Positions 1 through 5,833 of a DNA stretch of 8,554 nt are shown here, in pieces. A model generated the notes under the pieces. That model was not told the origin of the DNA. It saw only the letters and a program-made list of their open reading frames with translations, and did not search any database. Made by a program: the position numbers and the translations under genes. The stretch is from assembly GCA_029239545.1 (NCBI GenBank), contig JARBUQ010000166.1:1-8554 (forward strand). The letters are read 5' to 3'. The DNA comes from Paenibacillus sp. (GTDB lineage: Bacteria; Bacillota; Bacilli; Paenibacillales; NBRC-103111). How positions within the stretch are numbered: position 1 is the first letter of the stretch; the number at the start of each line of letters is the position of its first letter.

Positions 1-60
1 CTTAAAGCGACGAAGTGCAGCATCGATGGTTTCATTTTTACGAACTCGAGTTTCAGACAC
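1..60 (-). CDS. rpsU: 30S ribosomal protein S21, N-terminal part (runs off the left edge)
   Basis: Reading leftward from a GTG at 60-58, the first 20 codons give MSETRVRKNETIDAALRRFK, which matches the conserved start of bacterial S21 (basic, with the 'E-T-I-D-A-A-L-R-R-F' stretch). S21 is a small protein of the 30S subunit that helps initiation of translation. The remaining two thirds lie outside the window. A very strong ribosome site (GGAGGGAGGG, 70-79) sits 9 nt before the GTG, and a consensus sigma-A promoter lies at 122-151, so the gene is expected to be highly transcribed on its own even though the HIT gene lies just upstream. The HIT-rpsU order is common in Paenibacillus-type genomes (from memory). 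Identification is confident despite the short stretch. Confidence 0.92.
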   Translation of the reverse strand, partial: MSETRVRKNETIDAALRRFK

Positions 61-121
61 TAGTTTTTTCCCTCCCTCCGAACAGACCGTCCCAAGAACT
101 AGAACACGGTTATCAAATTAC

Positions 122-151
122 ATTATACGGGAAACAGAATTAGAGTGTCAA
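122..151 (-). promoter_or_regulatory. Sigma-A promoter of rpsU
   Basis: On the minus strand there is a perfect -35 TTGACA (146-151), an 18-bp spacer, and a perfect -10 TATAAT (122-127). Transcription should begin near 115, giving a leader of about 55 nt before the rpsU GTG. It is the best-matching promoter in the window. Confidence 0.85.
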
Positions 152-154
152 CCT

Positions 155-188
155 GAGAAAAGAACCTATTTTTACGGCGACAGGCTCT
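155..188 (-). terminator. Possible weak terminator after the HIT gene
   Basis: On the minus strand AGAGCCT (188-182) can pair with AGGTTCT (167-161), a 7-bp stem with one G-U pair and a 14-nt loop, followed by TTTCTC. It lies between the HIT stop codon and the rpsU -35 element, where a terminator would be expected. The long loop and broken T tract make it weak, so some read-through into rpsU is likely. Confidence 0.35.
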
Positions 189-209
189 AACTTGAAAAGG
201 ACATCCGCA

Positions 210-560
210 TCAGGCATTCTTAACGTTCAAGCCGCCGATCTTCTCACCGCCAAGCAAGTGAAAATGAATGTGGTAAACAACCTGACCGCCATCGGATCCA
301 CAATTGTTAATGAGGCGGTAGCCGCTCTCTGCAACCCCTAACTGCTCGGCAATTATTGGTGCGGCCAGCAGGATCTCTCCTAATACTTCCCGATCAACAG
401 CCTCAACGTCATTCATCGTAGCGATATGTTTCTTGGGGATAATGAGGGCGTGAACAGGCGCGGCTGGCTGGATGTCACGAAACGCATAAATATGATCATT
501 CTCATACAGCTTCTGGGAAGGAATATCGCCGATTACAATTTTACAGAAAATACAGTCCAT
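210..560 (-). CDS. hit: HIT (histidine triad) family nucleotide-binding hydrolase
   Basis: This 116-residue protein has the usual length of Hint-branch HIT proteins, which hydrolyse purine nucleoside phosphoramidates and related AMP adducts in the cytoplasm. The signature triad is HIHFH at residues 97-101, after the conserved GGQVVY and before LLGG; His99, the middle one, is the expected nucleophile that forms the AMP-enzyme intermediate. Cys3 and Cys6 (C-x2-C) are at the N terminus, where many bacterial HIT proteins bind a structural zinc; His45 may be a further ligand. The ATG has an AAGGAG ribosome site 9 nt upstream (570-575). The gene starts 41 bp after the hypothetical gene at 602-1372 with no terminator visible between them, so they may be co-transcribed; rpsU follows. 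The physiological substrate in Firmicutes is not known. Confidence 0.93.
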   Translation of the reverse strand: MDCIFCKIVIGDIPSQKLYENDHIYAFRDIQPAAPVHALIIPKKHIATMNDVEAVDREVLGEILLAAPIIAEQLGVAESGYRLINNCGSDGGQVVYHIHFHLLGGEKIGGLNVKNA

Positions 561-601
561 TCCGGTCCGCTCCTTATATATGGTACTGGGTTAAGGTCTT
601 A

Positions 602-1372
602 TTAGAACAGCCTCAAGATAATATTGGACAAAAATTCCATCTCAAGCTTCTCAGTCATGAAATCAGAGGCCATCTTCGTCTGCTTGTCCAACAGCGTCTG
701 ATTCTCCGCGTCTGACTGAAGCTGCACCTCGGTTGACATCAGCATGTCTCTGAGCCACATCAGCTCTTCCTGCTGCTCATGGATCGTCTTAAGCAGCTTC
801 TCTGTCTCATCAGTCTCCAGCACAAGCTCTACGATATAATTGTAGCTCTGAGTGAAGAAAGCTTCTCCAGCATAGTAAGGCTCCTCCGGGTGGTTCGTCT
901 GCAAGTACTGCTGCAGGGCCATTCCAATAAAATGAGCGGTGACATCCGGCTTGCAGTTCAGCTTCAGATAACGCAAGAACCCTTGCGGTGTATGGTTCTC
1001 CTTATTGCTCAAATCAGGCTCGCGATTGTACTTCTCCTGGAAAATCCATGTAAGCAGCTTAAGCTCGGTGCCCAAATAAATATTATGGATGATCAGCTCA
1101 TGAAGATCTTCCTTAAGCTCTTCAATTTGCTCCAGCGTTTCTGCGTAGTGAACAATTTGTTGATATAGGAGACGCTTGTAATTAAGCATTTCCTCATATT
1201 CGGTTTCGCTCTCCACCTTGGACAATACATTAAATAAGCTTTGTTTGAGGATTCCGACATTCGAACCGTCTGCAAACAATGGGTTTCCGATTAATTTCTC
1301 ATCGTGATTCATGAAATAATCAACAACATCATTAATATCTTCAATGCTGCTATAACGAATGTAAGTAGACAT
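602..1372 (-). CDS. Unrecognised, probably all-helical acidic cytoplasmic protein (256 aa)
   Basis: I do not recognise this family. The protein is rich in Glu, Leu and Gln, poor in Gly and Pro, and has no signal peptide, membrane segment or obvious catalytic motif. Residues 55-110 and 140-185 look strongly helical. Residues about 186-250 look like a long amphipathic or coiled-coil C-terminal helix ending in FLSNIILRLF. The reading frame is open further upstream to 1450, but I place the start at ATG 1372 (MSTYIRYSS): the upstream extension would contain the ribosome site GGAGGGAG (1385-1392) and the candidate -10 element. The spacing from that site to the ATG is 12 nt, longer than usual. The HIT gene follows after 41 bp. 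Interaction or regulatory roles are possible, but the sequence gives no direct evidence. Codon use and the clear ribosome site support a real gene. Confidence 0.8.
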   Translation of the reverse strand: MSTYIRYSSIEDINDVVDYFMNHDEKLIGNPLFADGSNVGILKQSLFNVLSKVESETEYEEMLNYKRLLYQQIVHYAETLEQIEELKEDLHELIIHNIYLGTELKLLTWIFQEKYNREPDLSNKENHTPQGFLRYLKLNCKPDVTAHFIGMALQQYLQTNHPEEPYYAGEAFFTQSYNYIVELVLETDETEKLLKTIHEQQEELMWLRDMLMSTEVQLQSDAENQTLLDKQTKMASDFMTEKLEMEFLSNIILRLF

Positions 1373-1418
1373 GGATGTGGGGAACTCCCTCCGACAGGAA
1401 AATAAAAAACCTTTTCTA

Positions 1419-1427
1419 ATCATAACA
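1419..1427 (-). promoter_or_regulatory. Candidate extended -10 promoter for the 602-1372 gene
   Basis: The minus strand reads TGTTATGAT, an extended -10 (TG-N-TATGAT, one mismatch to TATAAT), about 46 bp before the chosen ATG. There is no good -35 at 17 bp (CTGCAA, 3 of 6), which fits the extended -10 class. The predicted transcript would start near 1412 and still include the ribosome site at 1385-1392. Confidence 0.4.
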
Positions 1428-1550
1428 GAAACGAACCGGACTTGCAGCAAATGTTGTGATTATGTCGCGATTTGCCAAATACGAAAAATCCTGATGAAAG
1501 TTCTCCAGTCAGGTCCTTTGGCCGACGAGCTGGTCACACTAAGGCTCTAT

Positions 1551-1563
1551 CACTGAATCAGTG
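1551..1563. repeat. 13-bp perfect palindrome in gene-free region
   Basis: CACTGA-A-TCAGTG is a perfect inverted repeat with a single central base. It is about 180 bp upstream of the hypothetical gene and 380 bp past the VOC gene terminator. It has the form of a dimeric regulator's site, but no known operator is matched and no promoter is seen beside it. Confidence 0.4.
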
Positions 1564-1711
1564 CTTGTAGTTAGGGTCGACCTTTCCGAACGGCGTCAAA
1601 ATCTACCCGTCTGGGGATCTGTAGGAGGATGGTCGTTTCCCATGACAATTCGGTCACACGTTCCCGTTATGGTACATGATAACACGCTAAGAGACCACAG
1701 TTTGCTTGAAT

Positions 1712-1739
1712 AGCGGATTCTGTGTATTCTGTGTCCGCT
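1712..1739. repeat. Inverted repeat enclosing a tandem 9-mer, in a repeat-like block
   Basis: AGCGGA (1712-1717) and TCCGCT (1734-1739) form 6-bp inverted arms around two back-to-back copies of ATTCTGTGT (1717-1725 and 1726-1734). Just to the right lie CCGCTATA (1745-1752) and two ACGGAA copies close together (1763-1777). This mix of short degenerate repeats, lacking coding character, suggests a copy of a dispersed intergenic repeat. That is an inference, as no second copy lies in the window. Confidence 0.45.
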
Positions 1740-1923
1740 CAAACCCGCTATATGTGCTTTTTGACGGAAATAACGGAACTGCTGACCGCGTAGCCTAGAC
1801 ACTCACTCCAGTTCAACTTTATCATTTTGTTGAGCACTGATTTTGACGTTGGACCCAAACTCATTCCTGTGAAAGTTCGCATAAAACGTCGATTAGTATG
1901 GTGGAGTAAAAAAAGATATTTTT

Positions 1924-1953
1924 AAAAAAACAGCAAGCACCTCAGGTACTTGC
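1924..1953 (-). terminator. Rho-independent terminator of the FMN reductase/VOC operon
   Basis: On the minus strand GCAAGTACC (1953-1945) pairs with GGTGCTTGC (1941-1933), nine pairs with one wobble, around a 3-nt loop, followed by TG and seven T residues (1930-1924). The loop is the TGA stop codon of the VOC gene (1944-1942), so the last codons of the gene form one arm of the hairpin. Confidence 0.9.
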
Positions 1954-2736
1954 CGGCAAATTCAGACGCTCAAGCCAGGATCTCTTGAATGCAGGACTGA
2001 AACGAATCTCGATTATGTATGGATCGAATTCCCAAGTGATTCCCGTTCCAGTAAGCATATACGGGGTATGCAGCTGGTCCAGCCTGCTCGCCACTCTTTG
2101 TATATAATCTTGATCAGGGGTGCCAAAGGCAACCTTAATCCGAGGTGGAATAGCTGTCATGTCGATCGGAATCCATTTTCGGTTCACATCAACGACAACA
2201 GCATATACGGTCCCTCCGCTAACAAACGTGATCTTGTCATCAGATTTCAAAGCAGCCATTTCAAGCGTCGACTTAAACCATGTCACAGTTTCAGTTACAT
2301 TGGGTACCGGAAAACCAACCTCTCTCAAGTACATGACCTGCAAAGGCCCTTCCGGCATCAAAACGTCTTCACGAATGACTTGATGCGCTATCCATTCCAA
2401 CAGATTCCCGTCCCCATCCTTATAATAAATCGCAACTCCATTGGAGAATTGCGTCACAGCAGTTCCACTAGGCCAAGCAAGCGGAAGCCCGCATTGTTGA
2501 CGCAAATAGTCGACCGTCTGATCAAACGCCGACATCGGAACCTCGAATGCCAGATGGACAGGTGCAAGCTTATCATGCCCCGCCACAAACGTCAGGTGAG
2601 TATGGCCATTGACTCGAATCACGATGCTTCCAGCGCTTTCACTAACGATTGTAAATCCCAATTGGCTTACATAAAATAATTTCACGCCTTGAATTGAACT
2701 CGTAGGCAGTGTAACTTCTGCATAATGTGTGATCAT
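1942..2736 (-). CDS. Two-domain VOC superfamily (glyoxalase/dioxygenase fold) protein
   Basis: This 264-residue protein has two tandem VOC-type halves. The N-terminal half (about 3-118) has a first strand AEVTLPTS followed by FYVSQLGF (21-28), HLAFEV at 61-66, and YYKDGDGNLLEW at 104-115, the typical end of a VOC module. His61 and Glu114 sit at usual metal-ligand positions, but the first-strand ligand, normally His, appears to be Glu7. The C-terminal half (about 134-247) is more degenerate: VGFPVPNV, then WFKSTLEM, ending in FDPYIIEIRF. Length and layout resemble CatE-like ring-cleavage dioxygenases and YfiE-type proteins, but the substrate cannot be read from the sequence. The ATG begins one base after the stop of the flavin reductase gene, with GGGAGGG (2744-2750) 7 nt upstream, so the two are translationally coupled. 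The stop codon lies inside the terminator hairpin. Roles in thiol adducts, antibiotics or aromatic compounds are possible. Confidence 0.85.
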   Translation of the reverse strand: MITHYAEVTLPTSSIQGVKLFYVSQLGFTIVSESAGSIVIRVNGHTHLTFVAGHDKLAPVHLAFEVPMSAFDQTVDYLRQQCGLPLAWPSGTAVTQFSNGVAIYYKDGDGNLLEWIAHQVIREDVLMPEGPLQVMYLREVGFPVPNVTETVTWFKSTLEMAALKSDDKITFVSGGTVYAVVVDVNRKWIPIDMTAIPPRIKVAFGTPDQDYIQRVASRLDQLHTPYMLTGTGITWEFDPYIIEIRFSPAFKRSWLERLNLPAST

Positions 2737-2737
2737 C

Positions 2738-3307
2738 TCAAAGCCCTCCCGGGGGTTCCCAATCCATTCGTTTTTGCTTCAACAGCTTGGCCATACTGGT
2801 CAGCTCTGCTCCGATGTTCATAAAACGCAGCTGCATGGAAGGCTCTCGGAACTCACCATTAGGCTTGAATTCGGTATGCCCCGGGATGGAACCAAGGACT
2901 GGTACAATCCAGCCATGCAAGCTTCTGATCATAGTTTGCATCGCACCGAGTGTAGTCATGGAAGACGCCCCGCCCGTAGCGGAAATGAGGGCAACCGGTT
3001 TATTCTTGAATTGCTTTGAACCTACCCATTCCATAGCATTCTTAAAGGAACCTCCCATCATATTGTGGTATTCAGGACTCCCTAACACAATTCCGTCTGC
3101 TTCATCCAGTAAACTGCTGAACCGATAGACGTGCTCATCCATCCTCTCCTCCCTCTTCTCGGGGTGGAACAGGGGGAGCGGTGTTTCCCGAATATCGAAT
3201 AATACGGCTTCCTCTCCTTGTTCCTGACAATAGCGAAGAACTGCATTCACTCCTTTGTACGTATTGGATGCCGCCGATAAGCTTCCATTGAATCCGACAA
3301 GTTTCAT
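2738..3307 (-). CDS. NADPH-dependent FMN reductase-like flavoprotein (flavodoxin fold)
   Basis: The 189-residue product has the features of the NADPH-dependent FMN reductase / quinone reductase family. These are a first strand with phosphate-binding loop GSLSAAS (6-12) followed by NTYKG, the flavin-binding segment GSPEYHNMMGGSFKNAMEW at about 76-94, and ATGG (110-113) before the helix that contacts the flavin. Members reduce FMN, quinones, azo compounds or chromate with NAD(P)H in the cytoplasm. Two ATGs are possible: the one at 3313 is only 3 nt from AGGAGG (3317-3322), while the one at 3307 is 9 nt away, so I choose 3307 (MKLVGFNGS). The VOC gene follows after one base, making a two-gene operon ended by the terminator at 1924-1953. 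The pairing suggests detoxification or modification of a small electrophile or aromatic compound, but this is inference. No convincing promoter was found upstream. Confidence 0.9.
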   Translation of the reverse strand: MKLVGFNGSLSAASNTYKGVNAVLRYCQEQGEEAVLFDIRETPLPLFHPEKREERMDEHVYRFSSLLDEADGIVLGSPEYHNMMGGSFKNAMEWVGSKQFKNKPVALISATGGASSMTTLGAMQTMIRSLHGWIVPVLGSIPGHTEFKPNGEFREPSMQLRFMNIGAELTSMAKLLKQKRMDWEPPGGL

Positions 3308-3425
3308 CTTCATTCGCCTCCTGCAAAGTTGTTGTTTTCCAAGTGAATTATTTGTAATAAACCAATCTTACATGGCTAAATGCTTTATAGCTTCAGTCAA
3401 TGGTTGTATCTGGATCTACACAAAT

Positions 3426-3446
3426 AGGCCCACCAGAGGTGGACCT
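3426..3446 (-). terminator. Hairpin terminator of the three-gene signalling operon
   Basis: On the minus strand AGGTCCACC pairs with GGTGGGCCT, nine pairs (one G-U) around a TCT loop, about 37 bp after the response-regulator stop codon. The following tract ATTTGTG is poor in T, so the hairpin is strong but the tail is weak. The position between the two operons supports termination here. Confidence 0.6.
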
Positions 3447-3482
3447 TCCTAAGACTATTGATGTAACAAACGTGCCCGTTGT

Positions 3483-4178
3483 CTACTTTCCTCGCGTTCC
3501 CGCAAAATCAAACCCATGCTTGACCGCGAACAATGCCGCTTGTGTTCGATCATCTAACTCCAATTTGCCGAGAATGTTGCTAACATGGGTTTTGACAGTT
3601 TTCTCCGAGATGAACAGCGCTGCCGCTATTTCCTTATTGCTTAGCCCTCTGGCAATCGCACCGAGCACTTCCTTCTCTCGCACTGTCAAAGAAGAGCCCT
3701 TCCCCGAATCTGGCCTATATTCCGAATCGGACTGCGAATTGGACTGCATTTTGTAATGCGAATCTAAACCAGCTACCAGAATATCCTTTATATCAGGATG
3801 AAGCTGCACATTGCCATGAAAAGCACCTTTGATGGCTTCCACCAGTTGATCAGGCTCCATATCCTTCAGTAAATAACCGGCCGCGCCCTCTTGCAGCACT
3901 GTGCGAACATGGTCCTGTTCCGCTAAACTCGTTAGCACGAGTACTTTGACGCCAGGGACAAGTTGAAGCATTCGTCTGGTTGTCTCAATCCCATTCATTC
4001 CAGGCATCAACAGGTCCATCAAAACGAGATCAGGCTGCGCCGCTTCTATTTTCTCCAGCGCTTCCTCGCCACTGCGTGCTTCGCCCACAATCTCCAGATC
4101 AGGCTGTGTTCTTAAGAAGAAAGCAAGGCTTTTCAGTAAAATGGCATGATCATCGACTATCATTAGTTTTATTCTCAT
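3483..4178 (-). CDS. NarL/LuxR-family response regulator
   Basis: This 231-residue transcription factor has a receiver domain (1-120) and a LuxR-type helix-turn-helix (about 162-223). The receiver has the acidic pair Asp9-Asp10, phosphoacceptor Asp55 in VLMDLLMPG, switch Thr83 and Lys105 (YLLKD), so it should be phosphorylated normally. The DNA-binding part has LTVREKEVL, GLSNKEIA and ISEKTVKTHVSNIL, typical of LiaR/DegU/ComA-like regulators. The linker (139-163) is long and Ser/Gln/Asp-rich, probably flexible. The ATG overlaps the stop of the GAF-kinase gene by 4 bp (ATGA), with GGAGTGAG (4187-4194) 8 nt upstream. It is the only regulator in the operon and therefore the likely target of both upstream HisKA_3 kinases. 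The partner assignment rests on gene order; the regulon is unknown. Confidence 0.95.
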   Translation of the reverse strand: MRIKLMIVDDHAILLKSLAFFLRTQPDLEIVGEARSGEEALEKIEAAQPDLVLMDLLMPGMNGIETTRRMLQLVPGVKVLVLTSLAEQDHVRTVLQEGAAGYLLKDMEPDQLVEAIKGAFHGNVQLHPDIKDILVAGLDSHYKMQSNSQSDSEYRPDSGKGSSLTVREKEVLGAIARGLSNKEIAAALFISEKTVKTHVSNILGKLELDDRTQAALFAVKHGFDFAGTRGK

Positions 4179-5833
4179 TCGCTCTGCTCACTCCGTATGA
4201 AAGGAATATCTACAGCAACCACTGTCCCGCCCTGAGGGTGACTTAATATATGCGTAAAGCCGCCTAATAAAGCAGACCGCTCCCGCATACTGGCTAAACC
4301 TATGCCTGAATGTGGCTCCACTCCAGCTTCACGGACAGTTCCGCCAGGGGCAAACCCTATTCCCTGATCGGAAACTTCAAGCCGTACACTATCCTTTTTG
4401 TACGCCAGAGTAAGCGTTGCTTCCTTAACCTGACCATGCTTGCTTACATTATTAAGGGCTTCTTGTCCTATACGCCATAACGCTTCTTCCACTGTCTGAG
4501 GGAGCTCAACAAGACCAATCACGTTAGACTTGATTCTCAAACCTAATCGCTCACCATATCGGGTCAGCCCAGTTGCCAGACCTTGCTCAAGTCCAGGGGG
4601 CCGCAGCTTTGCGATCAAGGAACGCATTTCTTTAAGCGCATGCTGCGATAAATCATGAATGTCCTGAAGGGTGTTATTCAACAAAGCCGAATTGTCCCCC
4701 GTCAGGGATACAGCTCCTCGTGCAGTAAGGGTAAGCGAGAATAAGGTCTGGGTTACCGAGTCATGCAAATCTCTCGCTAATCGTTGACGCTCCTCTTGCT
4801 TAACCAATTCTCTACGCTGCAGGAGCAGCTTGGCTCGATCCATACTTAGCGCAAGCTGTGCAGACAAAGCTTCCAGCATCTCTGCATCCAGTTGATCAAA
4901 TTGTCTCGGCTGCTCACCAGTTACGAGAAGCACGCCAAATACAGCATCGTCCCGATAAAGAGGCGCTGCCAGAGCTGATTGAAAAGGCCTCACTCCCACA
5001 GCCTCGAGTTCCTTGTAGAGCTTTTTATTATGAATCAAGAGCACTGTGTTGGCTTTTATATAAGCAGAGCTGACCGGATTCTCATCCAAGAGGCTCATCC
5101 TGATTCCCTCCGAAACACTCGTACCCTCGCAATATCGAGCGCGAAGATATAATTCTTGTCCGTCATGCAAGAACAAAACCGTGTTCGGCCATCCGAATGA
5201 GGCTCCAACCCCTAGAACTATTTGTTCCGGATGGAGTCCCGTCTCTATCGCTTCCGAGATGAAACGAGAAGCCTCGTTCCATCTGACCATTCGGTCGGCT
5301 CGTTTACGTTCAGATTGAAATAACAGCGTGCGTTTGATCGCCGAACCGATCTGATTAGCAACAGTATGCAGCAGAGTAAGCTCCTCGTTTGAAAAGTGCT
5401 TTTTGCCAGGTGCCGCCATATTTAAAATGCCGATTAGCTCCTCTCCAGCTCTGAGCGGAACTGAAGCATGATGTTCAATATCCTCGGTGTCCCCCCACTT
5501 ATTTCGCTGTGCATTCTCAATACGTTTGCAGGAAATAATATTGCTCGCATAACTCAAACGTCCATCCCACAGCCGATCCAGACACCAACAGCGCCCTTGG
5601 CACATGGGAGTGCCATCTCCCCAACTGAGTGCTTCGGGCAATCCATGGTTGGCAATGAACGTATAATGCGGTTCCTCGTGGGCAATGAATATCCAGCCTG
5701 TCGTAAGTCCCGTCACTTCCATAAGCTTAAGCAGCACAGTCTGCAGCATTTCCGCCGTATCGTTGGAACGATTTAAGATTTCTGATATGCTTTGCAGAGC
5801 AAGCAATTCCTCTACCCGATTATATTGTTGCAC
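4175..5833 (-). CDS. Soluble GAF-GAF sensor histidine kinase with cysteine cluster (HisKA_3 type)
   Basis: The 552-residue protein has no membrane segment, so it should sense a cytoplasmic signal. GAF1 spans about 15-168 and GAF2 about 185-338. The kinase core follows, with an H-box RQRLARDLHDSVTQTLF in which His357 is the phosphoacceptor, an N-box EALNNVSKH (458-466), DQGIGF (489-494), GIGLASMRER (510-519) and a final GGTV. This is the HisKA_3/HATPase_c type that pairs with NarL-like regulators. GAF1 holds Cys78, Cys82, Cys84 and Cys102 (C-x3-C-x-C-x17-C). Four cysteines in a GAF domain bind a [2Fe-2S] cluster in the Staphylococcus oxygen/redox kinase AirS, so a similar redox role is likely but unproven here. 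The start is a GTG at 5833, immediately after the TAG of the ComP-like gene, with GGGAGGG (5842-5848) 8 nt upstream. The stop overlaps the regulator's ATG. Confidence 0.93.
   Translation of the reverse strand: MQQYNRVEELLALQSISEILNRSNDTAEMLQTVLLKLMEVTGLTTGWIFIAHEEPHYTFIANHGLPEALSWGDGTPMCQGRCWCLDRLWDGRLSYASNIISCKRIENAQRNKWGDTEDIEHHASVPLRAGEELIGILNMAAPGKKHFSNEELTLLHTVANQIGSAIKRTLLFQSERKRADRMVRWNEASRFISEAIETGLHPEQIVLGVGASFGWPNTVLFLHDGQELYLRARYCEGTSVSEGIRMSLLDENPVSSAYIKANTVLLIHNKKLYKELEAVGVRPFQSALAAPLYRDDAVFGVLLVTGEQPRQFDQLDAEMLEALSAQLALSMDRAKLLLQRRELVKQEERQRLARDLHDSVTQTLFSLTLTARGAVSLTGDNSALLNNTLQDIHDLSQHALKEMRSLIAKLRPPGLEQGLATGLTRYGERLGLRIKSNVIGLVELPQTVEEALWRIGQEALNNVSKHGQVKEATLTLAYKKDSVRLEVSDQGIGFAPGGTVREAGVEPHSGIGLASMRERSALLGGFTHILSHPQGGTVVAVDIPFIRSEQSE

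Larger units (their letters stand above)
1373..1941. other. Gene-free intergenic stretch of about 570 bp
   Basis: The region lies between the VOC gene and the 602-1372 gene. It holds the terminator of the former (right end), the candidate promoter and ribosome site of the latter (left end), the 1551-1563 palindrome and the repeat-like block around 1712-1785. The longest open frame inside (1596-1802, minus) has no ribosome site, an Arg/His/Ser-rich composition and spans the repeats, so I regard it as non-coding. I see no tRNA, rRNA or recognisable riboswitch. Confidence 0.6.

Noticed and set aside
1373..1450. 26-residue N-terminal extension of the 602-1372 gene from an ATG at 1450
   Set aside because: The extension would contain the ribosome site and candidate -10 element, and no ribosome site precedes 1450.
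1596..1802. 68-codon open frame on the minus strand
   Set aside because: No ribosome site, Arg/His/Ser-rich random-looking product, and it runs through the short repeats at 1712-1785; best explained as chance within repeat DNA.
2068..2679. 203-codon open frame on the plus strand
   Set aside because: Antisense to the VOC gene, which has family motifs, a strong ribosome site and a terminator; the plus frame has no ribosome site and a non-protein-like composition.
3314..3482. Search for a promoter of the FMN reductase operon (for example TTGACT on the minus strand)
   Set aside because: TTGACT is a fair -35, but no -10 lies at 16-19 bp; other pairs match too poorly to annotate.
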